Shown one piece after another: positions 52,673-62,709 of a stretch of DNA of 64,000 nucleotides (position 1 is the stretch's first letter; each line of letters starts with the position of its first letter). Under the pieces are notes generated by a model. It ran no database searches and was not told where the DNA came from. It worked only from the letters and a program-made list of their open reading frames with translations. The stretch is from Closterium sp. Naga37s-1. Lineage: Eukaryota; Streptophyta; Zygnematophyceae; Desmidiales; Closteriaceae. Where the stretch lies: the NCBI GenBank assembly GCA_947471745.1, contig CANJKZ010000170.1:1054001-1118000 (forward strand), read 5' to 3'. The translations under genes and the position numbers were made by a program.

Positions 52673-53710
52673 CTACTGACTGCTAGCATTTCCCGGCCTC
52701 TGAGACTCTCGCCCCTGCTTTGTTCCACGGCGCCTTAGCTCCTCTGGACATTCACTCTTGCGATGGCCCGACCTGTTGCAAGCAAAGCAGCGCCCCTTAA
52801 ACAGTGCGGCAGCTGCATTTGTCGCAACGGCGTATACGGTGGCGTGCTCAACCGGTCCCCGAGGACGTTGTCCGTAGTAGGACCCCGGTCTCGGTCGTCG
52901 TAGGATGTCGATTTTCTCGGCGAGTGCGAGGATCTCGTTGAAATTCGAGAGCCCGCGTAGCATAATTTTGTGCGAGATATCTGGCTTTAGCCCTCCGACG
53001 TAACGGTCCACCCGCTCCGCTTCGTGCATATAGCCGACTTGCTCGCATAATGCAAGAAATCCGCTCGTGTAGTCTTGAACCGATCCGAGCTGCCGCCAAG
53101 TGCGCAGTTTCTGGTGCGCTGAAATCGAAGCCGCGATCGGCTCGAAACGCGTCCGAAGCCCTGCGCACCACGCATCCCACGTGCTGTACTGGGCTGTCTC
53201 GCAGAATGAACTCCAGGTGACGGCTGGGCCCGTAGGCCCGTCTTCTTGCGACGGTGGCTCGTAGGCGCGTGGCGACGTCACGATGACTCGCCACCAGTCC
53301 ATGGCAGGGCCCCTCAGCAGCGAAACAGCGTATCGAATCTTCGTTGCGTCCGACTCGACGTAGTTCGCGTCGAAAAAAACATTCATCGTGAAGACCCACG
53401 ATTGAACCGTCGGACCTCCACGTTGGCTCGGGTCAAAACAGGGCGGGCGCTGAGGCTTGAGTGGCATTGGTGCCGTGACGGCGTATTCGCCACTTGTCTT
53501 TGTGAATTCCACGTGCCGACAGGCTTCGCGGGGCTCCCGGGGGCTTGGTGCGGCCTTGTTTCTCTCCATGCCAGGCATTGAGTGGGCGGCACCCTCACTG
53601 GCTACGCCTGAGCGCTGTCCCACGCTGTCGTTCTGTGTCGGTGTGCCTGACAAGATGATGATCGGCTCCTCGGATTGTGCAGGTGCATTTGTGGGTGCTG
53701 GGGCATTCAT
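52673..53710 (-). CDS. Gypsy G gag
   Basis: A 345-codon frame with a capsid-like region (PTVQSWVFTMNVFFDANY, AMDWWR, WDAWCAGLRTRFEPI) and a nucleocapsid zinc knuckle CFACNRSGHRKSEC (CX2CX4HX4C), ending just before the protease frame. A preceding frame (53895-53707), with a predicted coiled coil starting MAELNVATLTQEQIDRL, overlaps this ATG by four bases (ATGA). Either the true gag starts at that MAELNV and a frameshift splits it, or there are two frames. Part of the virus-like particle; binds element RNA by family. Confidence 0.82.
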   Translation of the reverse strand: MNAPAPTNAPAQSEEPIIILSGTPTQNDSVGQRSGVASEGAAHSMPGMERNKAAPSPREPREACRHVEFTKTSGEYAVTAPMPLKPQRPPCFDPSQRGGPTVQSWVFTMNVFFDANYVESDATKIRYAVSLLRGPAMDWWRVIVTSPRAYEPPSQEDGPTGPAVTWSSFCETAQYSTWDAWCAGLRTRFEPIAASISAHQKLRTWRQLGSVQDYTSGFLALCEQVGYMHEAERVDRYVGGLKPDISHKIMLRGLSNFNEILALAEKIDILRRPRPGSYYGQRPRGPVEHATVYAVATNAAAALFKGRCFACNRSGHRKSECPEELRRRGTKQGRESQRPGNASSQ

Positions 53711-53997
53711 TGTCGAGTGGATTCGCGTTCCGCCGTGAGTGTGGCGATTTCGAGGGCCGAATCTTCGAGTTGGCGTATGAGACGATCGATTTGTTCTTGC
53801 GTCAGTGTCGCGACATTAAGTTCTGCCATGGTGGGGGTGTCGGGCGAGCTCAGCGAGAGCCTCTGTCGTGGCCGTGCGTGCTTACGAGAGAGCACTACGA
53901 GCGGCGGTGCTTGGTCGCTGAGGGACGTCTACCCCCCCCAAAAAAAATGAGATAGTGGGAAGCGAAGGTGTGGGTGCGGTCCGAGAGAAGATCGTAG

Positions 53998-54010
53998 GCT
54001 CTGATAACCA
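53998..54010 (-). promoter_or_regulatory. PBS of gypsy G
   Basis: On the minus strand TGGTTATCAGAGC, two bases from the LTR; initiator-Met type with an extra T. Confidence 0.75.
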
Positions 54011-54012
54011 AG

Positions 54013-54363
54013 TGTTACGAGTGCAATTGAGTGATCGAGCGAAGATTGCACTATCGAGACAAAGAATCCAATGAGCGAAGGATTGAGCGAAGAATATATA
54101 GCGAAGCTATGGTGGTAACGGTAACGTGGGAAATTGGGGTGCGCGACGGGCCTGGTGCCTAGGTTGGGGACTGTCGAGGCGGAGGTCCGGAGCGCGGGTT
54201 ACGAACCGAACCGTGAGGTTGGGTCGCATAGTGTACAGTGGCGGGAATGGTGTAGAGGCGAATGTTGCGAGTGGTAACGGAATATTGTGGGGTGCTGTTG
54301 GCGGGAACAGTGGTGTACGCGCTGAGCAGGGACGCAAAGTAAGGAAAAGGAATTTTCCTTAGA
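54013..54363 (-). repeat. 5' LTR of gypsy G
   Basis: 351 bp in plus reading from TGTTACGAGTGC to TTTTCCTTAGA (terminal ACA mutated to AGA). Confidence 0.9.
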
Positions 54364-54368
54364 ACACC

Positions 54369-55151
54369 ACAATTTATACATTTACCCACAGAGGTAACTG
54401 AGGAATCACCTGTTTCCAGTTTCTTCTAGTCGCAAATGTTCGCTGCTGGTCTGACAAGAAATAGACATTCCTACAGTTAACATGACAGCGCCCCAGAAGG
54501 GAAGATATCAGGCGAATCCCTCCGGGAACCCGCCTTTGCCCCTGCGGGATTTCCCCGGAGGGATTTCGTTTTTCCCGCAGTCGCCTAGCGGCGCACGCGA
54601 GGGGCGGGAGCCAACCCCCCCGCCCGCCTGAAAACGGGCACCCCCAGCTGGCGCCAGCTGCCAGCGGTCCCCCCCCCAACCGAACCCAACCCCACCCTCG
54701 GTTCGTAGACGGGTTCCGTCCGGTAACCCGCGGAACCCTCGCCGGGCGTCGCCTCGCCGACGGAACCCGTCCGCGAATTCTCGCGAGCGGACGGAAGCGA
54801 CGCCCATCTGCGCCGCGCTCCACTGCTCTCGCCCTCGACGGGGCCCGTTTCGGTTGGCGCTCGACCGTGGTGATGTGTCGAACGCCCCCTCCCGCTCCTT
54901 GAGAGGGGCCTTTCAGCTGCATGCAGGGCGCCCCACCTCATGCAAGCAACCCTCATGCAAGCAACCAGTAATACAAGGCCCCGCCGCCCTCTTTTATAAG
55001 CTCCTCCTACCGCTGTCTCGGTGGAGGGGATGGCAAACACAGCAAATACCCTGAGTGCGTTCTCATTTCGTTGCAGTCTCCGACTTTTTCTTCCCTACTC
55101 CCTAGTTCCCAACTTCCCTGCGCTCCCGCCCTCCCTAATGCTAGGACTGTC
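54369..55151 (+). other. Intergenic/promoter region of the five-exon gene
   Basis: GC-rich. Contains a stem-loop of AATCCCTCCGGG with CCCCGGAGGGATTT (about 54512-54568) and the palindrome CAGCTGGCGCCAGCTG near 54648. The sequence just before the ATG includes a pyrimidine-rich ...TTGCAG, which could be a 5' UTR acceptor. No coding domain was recognised on either strand. Confidence 0.45.
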
Positions 55152-56467
55152 ATGGCTACGGGCCCCGCCTCCCTACCCGTCGTGAACGAGCCGACGGTTC
55201 GACGCGGCCTCATCCTAACCGCAGGCGGGATCGATGTGGAGGTGTTCGAAGACCAGTTGAATGCGCTTAGCAAGGCGCCGAAGGCGGAGCTCGACGAGAC
55301 GATGATGATCGCGGGCGTTGTGTATGTTTCATGTCGAGCATTTTAGGTTTGCCATGTTTACATGTCGCTGACTGTGCCTTAGCTCTTCGTGCAGCCTGTT
55401 TTCGAGGGAGCTGCTGTCCGTCGAGCAGCTCGCCAAGCTGTCGATCGTGACTTCGACGCGTGCGCATGAAGAGATGGTGCGTCCCACACCGGTCGCTTTT
55501 GCGAACAACCACCTCGACGGCCTGCTCGGCAAGCAAATGATTCTCGTTCTGCTACGGACCACGTGAGTTCGACACTATCCCGTCGCCTTGCGTGCTCCGT
55601 GTTTAGTACTAAACCCCTCGTTCTGCTGCGGACCACGTGAGTTCGACACTATCCAGTCGCCTTGCGTGCTCCGTGTTTAGTACTAAAACCCTCGTTCTGC
55701 TGCGGACCACGTGAGTTCGACACTATCCCGTCGCCTTGCGTGCTCCGTGTTTAGTACTAAACCCGTGCTCACGTGCATTCGCTCTGCATGCAGCCTGACT
55801 GTGGCGCCGTTCTCCCACTCGAGCCTGTTTGTGGTATCGCGCCCCGACGATCTGCTGGCTCCGAGGCACCATGGCTGTCGAACTCAAATGATGCACTTCG
55901 ATTCGAAAGACAGGTTTCCCTTGGTGAACCACCAATCTTCGCTGGCGCATGAAGTTCTCGTGTGAGTGACCGATTTGCCACCCTGCTGTCGACTTGCCAT
56001 TCTCGATAATCTCTTACTCTCCTGTCCGTTGCTTTGCAGTTGGATGAAGAAGCAGCTTCGCGCCGAGTACGCGACGACCCAGCGGGTTGTGACCGAGCAC
56101 GAGCAGGAGGTGCTTAGCCTCATCGACCTGCGTCTGGACATGATCACGAGTTTCGATCATCTGGTAAGCCAACCCTTACCCTTACCCGTGCATGTTTTCG
56201 TCGAGCATGTTTGTTCTGTCGCTTACGTGTGTTTTATACCCGTCGCAGACGACGACGGCCCTGATGAGCCCCAATGAACCTGGTGCGGCAGCTCGTGTCG
56301 TGCATGGTGTGCACCGGATTCTGTCGAACTGGGACAATTTCATCCTGCAGCCTCGACAGGGCGACCTCGTGATGCTCGGGAGAACGAGCCCTGGCCCGGG
56401 TTTGCTTCCGTCGTTCATTTTGTCAAACTGTTTTGGAAAAGGATGGACGAGGCGGCGGAGGGAGTAG
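55152..56467 (+). CDS. Unrecognised five-exon protein-coding gene
   Basis: Five exons join in phase: 55152-55321, 55395-55562, 55794-55961, 56040-56163 and 56249-56467, all GT-AG, giving about 282 residues ending RRRRE before TAG. Exon 1 starts MATGPASLPVVNEPTVRR and contains DVEVFEDQLNALSK; exon 2 has SRELLSVEQLAKLS and GLLGKQMILVLL; exon 3 FSHSSLFVVSRPDDLLAP; exon 4 a helical EHEQEVLSLIDLRLDM; exon 5 GAAARVVHGVHRILSNWDN. The four exon joins keep one frame and the two internal exons are equal in length (168 nt), which supports a real gene. I do not recognise a family. The last exon lies only about 50 bp from the LTR of copia J, so the true 3' end may have been changed by that insertion. Confidence 0.65.
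55543..55764 (+). repeat. 74-bp tandem triplication containing a 5' splice site
   Basis: Three copies (starting about 55543, 55617 and 55691) of CTCGTTCTGCTGCGGACCAC followed by GTGAGTTCG and the first part of intron 2. Each copy repeats the end of exon 2 with its donor. Confidence 0.9.
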
Positions 56468-56520
56468 GAGTGGGAGGGGGTGCCAGACACGAGGGAGGAG
56501 GCGAGGGGGCACCACGCGTC

Positions 56521-56651
56521 TGTCAAACTTATATCTGCTATAGTCTATTTAGGCTGTAGTGGGGTAGCTCTTAGAGGGTACAACACTTGTGTTTTCTACT
56601 TGTACCCATCTCAGTTCCTAGTTGATTCATTCTTTCGTCAATTATCTCACA
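56521..56651 (+). repeat. 5' LTR of copia J
   Basis: 131 bp, TGTCAAACTT to TTATCTCACA; stem GGGTACAA (56576-56583) / TTGTACCC (56600-56607). Confidence 0.9.
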
Positions 56652-56695
56652 TGGTATAGAGCTAGTTTCGAGTTTTTTTTTTTTAGGGGCCCACC
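56652..56695 (+). promoter_or_regulatory. PBS and leader palindrome of copia J
   Basis: TGGTATAGAGCT (56652-56663) follows the LTR; a T run; GGGCCCACC at 56687-56695. Confidence 0.85.
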
Positions 56696-56759
56696 ACTGA
56701 AATCTTTCTTACCTGCTCGACGCGCGCGTCGCGCCTGCCCTTCGAAGCCCGTAGCGGCC

Positions 56760-57245
56760 CCTGCGCCTGCCCTTAGAGCCAGCGCCGGCCCCGTAAGGCC
56801 CCGTAAGGCCCCGTTTCCGGCCCCGCAAGGCCCCGTAAGGCCCCGTTTACGGCCCCGTTTAAGGCCCCGTAAGGCCCCGTTTAAGGCCCCGTAAGGCCCC
56901 GTAAGGCCCCGTTTACGGCCCCGTTTAAGGCCCCGTAAGGCCCCGTAAGGCCCCATAAGGCCCCGTAAGGCCTCGTAAGGCCCCGCTTACGGCCCCGTTT
57001 AAGGCCCCGCAAGGCCCCGTAAGGCCCCGTAAGGCCCCGTCAGGCCCCGTTTAAGGCCCCGTAAGGCCCCGTAAGGCCCCATCAGGCCCCGTTTAAGGCC
57101 CCGTTAAGGCCCCGTAAGGCCCCGTAAGGCCCTGTAAGGCCTCGTCAGGCCCCGTCAGGCCCCGTTTGCGGCCCCGTCAGGCCCCGTACGGCCCCGTCAG
57201 GCCCCGTTAGCAGCCCCGTCAGGCCCCGTCAGGCCCCGTAAGGCC
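56760..57245 (+). repeat. Leader repeat 1 of copia J: AAGGCCCCGT units
   Basis: A 10-bp unit (AAGGCCCCGT, variants CAGGCCCCGT and TTACGGCCCC) repeated over nearly 500 bp. Arg-Gly-Leu open frames here are artefacts. Confidence 0.93.
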
Positions 57246-57690
57246 CCGTCCGGCCCTGCCCCGGCCCTACCCCAACCTGTCGCGGCCCTGCGCCGGCCCT
57301 GCTGCGGCCCTGTCGCAGCTCTGCCCCGGCCCTGCTCCGGCACTGTTGCAGCCCTGCCCCGGCCCTCGCCCCGACCCTGTCTCGGCCCTGCCCCGGCCCT
57401 GCTCCTGCACTGCCCCGGCCCTGCCACGGACCTGACGCGGCCTCGCCCCGGCCCTGTCCCGGCCCTGCTCCGACCCTGCCCCGGCCCTGCCCAGGCCCTG
57501 CCCTGGCCCTGCCCCGGCCCTGCCCCGGCCCTGCCCCGGCCCTGCCCCCTGCCCCGGCCCTGCTCCGACCCTGCCCCGGCCCTGCCCCGGTCCTGCCCCG
57601 GCCCTGCCCCGGCCCTGCCCCCTGCCCCGGCCCTGCTCCGACCCTGCCCCGGCCCTACCCCGGCCCTGCCCCGGCCTCGCCACTGGTAAG
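57246..57690 (+). repeat. Leader repeat 2 of copia J: GGCCCTGCCCC units
   Basis: A second array with a different 11-12-bp unit (GGCCCTGCCCC), including a longer duplicated block near 57540-57660. Gly-Arg-Ala frames are artefacts. Confidence 0.92.
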
Positions 57691-57796
57691 AGCGCCGCGC
57701 TGCCGAGCCGCGCCGCCCTGCCAAGCCGCGCCGCCCTGCCTAGCCTGCCCTGCCGAGTTGCACTGCTGCTGCTGCTAGCCTGCTGCTGCTCCTGTC

Positions 57797-59722
57797 ATGG
57801 CTAGTCTCAATGTTCTTACCTTTGATGCTGAGGGTCGTGCTGTTGACTTTGAGGTCTGGCTAGATGATCTGCAGCTTTTCCTTCAGTGCGATAGCAAGGA
57901 TGGCCTCTCACTGTTCGATCTCACGTCTGGCGCCTCTACTGCCCCTGCTGCTGATGCTGACAGTACTGTTCGCTCGCAGTGGCTCACGCGCGATGCTGCT
58001 GCTCGTCTTGCTGTGCGTAATCACCTGCCGTCTACTGAGCGTGCGCACTTTAGTCAGTACAAGAGTGCTAGGGCTCTGTACGACGCTGTAGTTGCACGCT
58101 ACTCCTCCCCTACCACTGCTGCCCTCAGCCGCCTCATGCTGCCGTACCTTTTTCCTGACCTTGCCGCCTTTGCCACAGTTGCTGACCTAGTTGCTCACCT
58201 CCGCACTAGTGACGCTCGCTACCGCGCTGCCCTTCCCACTGAGTTTCTTCCCACGAACTCCCCCCCCATGTACATCACCCTTTACTACCTAGTCACCCGC
58301 CTCCCTGACTCTCTCTCCTCAGTCAGGGATCACTTCCTCTCCCTTTGCCCCACCGAGCTGACTGTCGACTTGCTAGAGGAGCGCCTTGCTGCAGCTGAGA
58401 AGAGTATCTTAGCTGTCGGTGCTTCTCGCGGCGACCGTCGCACCCCCTTCTTTGAGGGGTGTTCCCCTGTCCCCCTTCTCCCCTCTGTTGCCTCTGCTGC
58501 TGCTGTCGACCTCGTTGGCACTGAGGAGGTCGGCGCTGCGTCTACTGCCCCTAGTGGGCGACGCCACACTGGCAAGGGCAAGGGAAGCAGGGGTGGTGGA
58601 GGGGGCGGTGGAGGCAGCGGTGGAGGAGGTGGAGGAGGTGGAGGTGGTGGTGGGGGTGGTTCCGGGAGTGGGGGCGTCGGTGGCGGCAGTGGAGGCCGTG
58701 GCGGCGGTGGCGGAGGAGGTGGAGGCGGAGGCAGCAGTGGTGGAGGTAGCGGAGGAGGTGGTGCTGGTCGCGGTGCGGCCACGCAGCGTGGAGGCCTTGG
58801 TGGCAGCCAGCGTCAGCAGCAGCTGCGCACCCGTGAGACCCCGTCTGCTCAGCAGCTTCGTGAGTGGTACGCTGGGCGTGGGAGGTCTGGGGGTGCAGGT
58901 CCCTGCACGTACGTTCTTCGCACCGGCACTCGTAGTGGGGAGGTGTGTGGTCTCCCACACACCACGCAGCGCTGCTTCGGCCGCTTGACTGACGCCTGGC
59001 GTACCCAGTTTCCTGACGCTGTTGAGCTTCCTCGTTGGCATGATCTGCTTCTGCAGAATGTGCCTATCTTTGATCTAGACTTTGATGCTATCCTTGTTGC
59101 AATGTATGCTCTTGCTGATATTACTGAGGGTGACTGTTACCTGTGTGTCCCGCCCGACCCGGGCACTGTGGCTGCTGCTCTAGGTGCTAGTGCGTCTGCT
59201 GCTCCAGGTGCTTGTGCGGCTGCTGCTCTAGGTGCCAGTGCGTCTGCTGCTCCAGGTGCTGGTACGTCTCCTCTCTCTGGTACTACACCTACTGCGTCCT
59301 TTCACGCTTTCACACTTGACTCTGGTGCTTCGCGCTCTTTCTTTAGAGACAGCACCACGCTCACGCCGCTCAGTCGGCCTGTTGCGGTCTCCCTTGCTGA
59401 CCCCTCAAGGGGCCCAGTACTTGCACACTCCTCCACTGTCCTACCGTGTCCTGCAGCCCCGTCGGGCTTGCTGTCGGGACTCCACCTCCCCTCGTTCTCT
59501 ACGAACCTGGTGAGTGGAGCTGACCTCCAAGACGCGTGGGTTGACCAGTTCACCCCTGGAGGTCAGCGTGTGACCCACTGCACTTGCTCCCGGACAGGCC
59601 GCCACCTGGCCACGTTCACCCGTCGGCCAGGGTCGAGTCTGTACTACTGCGCCTCCTCCGGTCTCTGCGTCTGGTCAGGTAGCTGCGTCCAGTCAGGTGT
59701 TTGCTGCCGCATCCAGGTCTAG
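57797..59722 (+). pseudogene. Copia J gag and protease
   Basis: From the ATG at 57797 (MASLNVLTFDAEG) one frame runs 641 codons: capsid-like part (WLDDLQLFLQ, RDHFLSL), a 60-residue poly-Gly/Ser tract (58590-58790), a Gln-rich patch, an expanded zinc knuckle with C, then 13 residues, CGLPHTTQRC, a duplicated ALGASASAAPGA unit (59180-59260) and protease LDSGASRSFF (Asp codon 59318-59320). A frameshift at about 59645, just after RRPGSSLY, ends the natural frame 80 nt before the stop. Gag packages the RNA; protease would cleave the polyprotein. Confidence 0.88.
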
Positions 59723-61886
59723 TCCTGCGTCTGCCCCCTGCTCGTGTCGTCCTCTGGCACACGAGACTCTCCTTTGGCACCACCGCCTTGGTCACCCCTC
59801 CCTGGCTCGTCTTTGAGGTATGGCCTCCCGTGCCCTTGTCTCGGGTCTACCCAGGTCCCTCCCTCCCCTTCCTCCGGGGCCTGCCCCCACCTGTGTTCCG
59901 TGTGTCGAGGGCCGACAGCGTGCCGCCCCTCACTCCTCCTCGTTTCCTCCGACTGAGGCTCCTCTGCAGACTCTTCACATGGATGTGTGGGGCCCAGCCC
60001 GCGTCCGTGGACAGGGTCACGAGCGCTACTTCCTCCTGGTCGTTGATGACTACTCGCGTTACGCCACAGTCTTCCCCTTGCGCAGCAAGGGTGAGGTCCC
60101 TGAGGTGTTGATCGACTGGATCCGCGGTGCTCGTCGCCAGCTCAGTGAGAGTTTCGGCTCCGACCTTCCTGTTCTGTGTCTGCACTCCGACCGAGGTGGG
60201 GAGTTTTCCTCCGACCTCCTGAGAGCCTTCTGTCGTTCGGAGAGCATCCGCCAGACGTTCACGCTTCCGGCCTCCCCGCAGCAAAATGGGATTGCTGAGC
60301 GCCGCATTGGCATGGTCATGGATGTCGCTCATACGTCCATGATCCATGCGGCTGCTCCCCATTTTCTGTGGCCGTTCGCGGTTCAGTACGCTGCGCATCA
60401 GATCAACCTTCAGCCTCGTGTCTCCTTGCCGGAGACCACACCTACTCTGCGGTGGACGGGGAAGGTTGGCGATGCGTCCGCGTTCCGTGTCTGGGGATCT
60501 CGAGCTTTTGTCCGCGATACTACAGCGGACAAGCTGTCCTCCCGTGTCGTTCCCTGTGTCTTCCTTGGCTTCCCTCCTGACGCGCCCGGGTGGCAGTTCT
60601 ACCACCCCACCTCGCGTCGTGTTCTGTCCTCTCAGGACGTCACGTTCGACGATTCGGTGTCGTACTACCGTCTCTTTCCCTACCGCACTGCCTCTCCCCC
60701 CCCCCCCGCCACTCTTCCTGGCACCAGGTACTCCCCTGGTAGACCCCCTCCCCCCCCAGGGTCCTGCCCCCTCAGGTGTGTCCCAGGTAGACCCTGCCAA
60801 GCCGGTCGAGGTAGCTGTCGACTCAGGTGCTGCTAGGGGTGCTGACCCTGCGGGTGCGGGGACGGGGGGTGCTGAGACTGGGGGTGCTGAGTCTGGGGGT
60901 GCTGAGACTGGGGGTGCTGACTCTGGGGGTGCTGAGACTGGGTGTACTGAGCCTGGGGGTGTGGCGCCTGAGGGTACTGTGTCTGGAGGTGCTGAGCCTG
61001 CGCGTGCTGAGTCTGGAGGTGCTCCAGGTGTCCCTTCGCAGCGGGAGCCCCTCTCTCCACAGCGGCTTCGTGAGTGGTACTCTCGGCGCAGTCGAGTTGC
61101 TGCTGGAGGTGGTGCTGGTGCTGGAGCTGCTGGAGGTGCTGGAGGTGCTACTGGAGCTACTGGAGGTGCTGGCGTTGCTGGAGGTGGTGCTGGTGCTGGA
61201 GCTGCTGGAGGTGCTGCTGGTGCTGGAGCTGCTGGAGGTGCTGGAGGTGCTACTAGAGCTACTGGGGGTGCTGGCGCTGCTGGAGGTGGTGCTGGTGCTG
61301 GAGCTGCTGGAGGTGCTGCTGGTGCTGGAGCTGCTGGAGGTGCTGGAGGTGCTACTGGGGCTACTGGATGTGCTGGCGCTGCTGGAGGTGGTGCTGGTGC
61401 TGGAGCTGCTGGAGGTGCTGCTGGGACTGGAGACCCTGGGGCTGAGGGTTCCGGTTCTGTCTCTGCTGTTTCTGGAGGCGCTGCGCGGCCGCGGCCGTAC
61501 TACGTTCCGCTCCTTCAGCAGGTTCTTGGCTCCTCGCCTTCTCCTGGCCCTCCTCCTCCTTTCCTGAGTCCACCACCTGTCCCGTCCCAGTCGCAGTTGC
61601 AGCCGGCCTCTCCGCTGCCTGGTCCTTCTCCTTACTCTGGACCGACTAGAGGTCTTACGGAGCGTCGTGAGCCTGAGTCGCGTCCTGTGTCACCTGTGTC
61701 TCGCTCTGCGTCGCCTGTCCGTACTGTTCGCGCTGGTCGTGTTTTGCGTCCGCGTCCTCCTCCTGTCCCAGGCACTCACTCTATGACTCTGCGTCCTTCT
61801 ACTGCTCCACTGCATGTCCCTCTGCCGTCTCCTCCTGTGTCCTCTCTTCCTGACGGTCCGGACCCGGAGTCTGACTCCCTTCGTGC
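59723..61886 (+). pseudogene. Copia J integrase and linkers
   Basis: Integrase from about 59740: TGA at 59814-59816 where relatives have an Arg codon (CGA), then CVEGRQ, HMDVWGP, HSDRGGEF, SPQQNGIAERR and TPTLRWTGKVGDASAF. A frameshift falls in a C run near 60705. The following frame carries GGAETGGAES decapeptide repeats (60840-61030), LSPQRLREW, then GGAGAAGGAGG repeats (61095-61430) and a Pro/Ser-rich stretch up to the E5 insertion. Confidence 0.86.
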
Positions 61887-62131
61887 TGTTACAAGACTAA
61901 CTAGAGTACGGGTTTAACTAAGGGGCCTAGGCTTAGAAGCCTAGGCCAAGCGGGTATCGAGGGAGTTGTGCCAAGAGAGAATCGAAAATGGAATGATTTC
62001 ACTATAGGTTTGCAAGAACATATAGCAAAGGAACAAAGAGAAGGTGCACCACCAATGTAAGAAGGCATAACTACACTAAAGCTAATGCTACAGGCAGTTA
62101 TAAACATACATATAAAATGTGTATCGCGACA
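61887..62131 (-). repeat. 3' LTR of E5
   Basis: 245 bp, TGTTACAAGAC to TATCGCGACA; contains a short inverted repeat GGGGCCTAGGCTTAGAAGCC. Confidence 0.93.
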
Positions 62132-62280
62132 CACCCCCCTAACTGCCTGCAGCTCATAGCTAGAGGAAGTCACACCCCCTGAAGGGGTGTAGCAGGCGCA
62201 GTGGAAGACGGCAGAGAGGTAAGTGAGGAGGAGGAGGCGAGAGAGAGAGAGAGGAGAGGAGAGGAGGTAAGAACTAAGGA

Positions 62281-62425
62281 GGTGAGTGAGGGATGAGGAG
62301 AGGAGGTGGGGGGGTGGCCGCGGCGTCCCCTCTTACTAACCCCCTTTTACGAAGGGGGGGGGTGAGTGGCGGATGAGGAGAGGAGGTGGGGGGGTGGCCG
62401 CGGCGTCCCCTCTTACTAACCCCCA
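62281..62425 (-). repeat. Direct duplication of about 65 bp in E5
   Basis: Two copies of GATGAGGAGAGGAGGTGGGG... to ...CTTACTAACCCCC (about 62288-62345 and 62369-62425), separated by a short C/G-rich spacer. Confidence 0.88.
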
Positions 62426-62709
62426 CATCCCCACCCCCAATCAACCACCCCCCTTGAACCTCACCCCCCATTCAAGCCGCCCCTCGAACCGCACTCCCTC
62501 CCCCCCCTTCTTTCCTCCACACCCCTGCCCAACCCACAGTAGTCCTTGCACTGTCCTTCACATGGCAGCCAGCCCCCCCACCCCCCCGTCCCTGCCATCT
62601 CCCCCCCACAGCAGCAGCCGCAGGAGGAGAGAGGCAGGGCAGAGGGTGGTGCTGCAGTGGCTCAAGGCGGCCACCATTTCCACGCCACCCCTGTCCCGCC
62701 ATCACCCAC

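Larger units (their letters stand above)
47326..54363 (-). mobile_element. Gypsy element G, full-length, chromodomain type
   Basis: Minus-strand Ty3/gypsy with LTRs 47326-47664 and 54013-54363 and a perfect 5-bp duplication ACACC (47321-47325 and 54364-54368). Sense order: LTR, PBS, gag, protease, RT, RNase H, integrase, chromodomain, polypurine tract (complement of the C run at 47670-47690), LTR. E3 is inserted between RNase H and integrase. Removing E3 and its duplication leaves about 5.5 kb. Confidence 0.93.

Noticed and set aside
57197-57724. Gly-Arg-Ala-rich frame of 175 codons
   Set aside because: Reads antisense through the GGCCCTGCCCC array of copia J; no gag or other domain.
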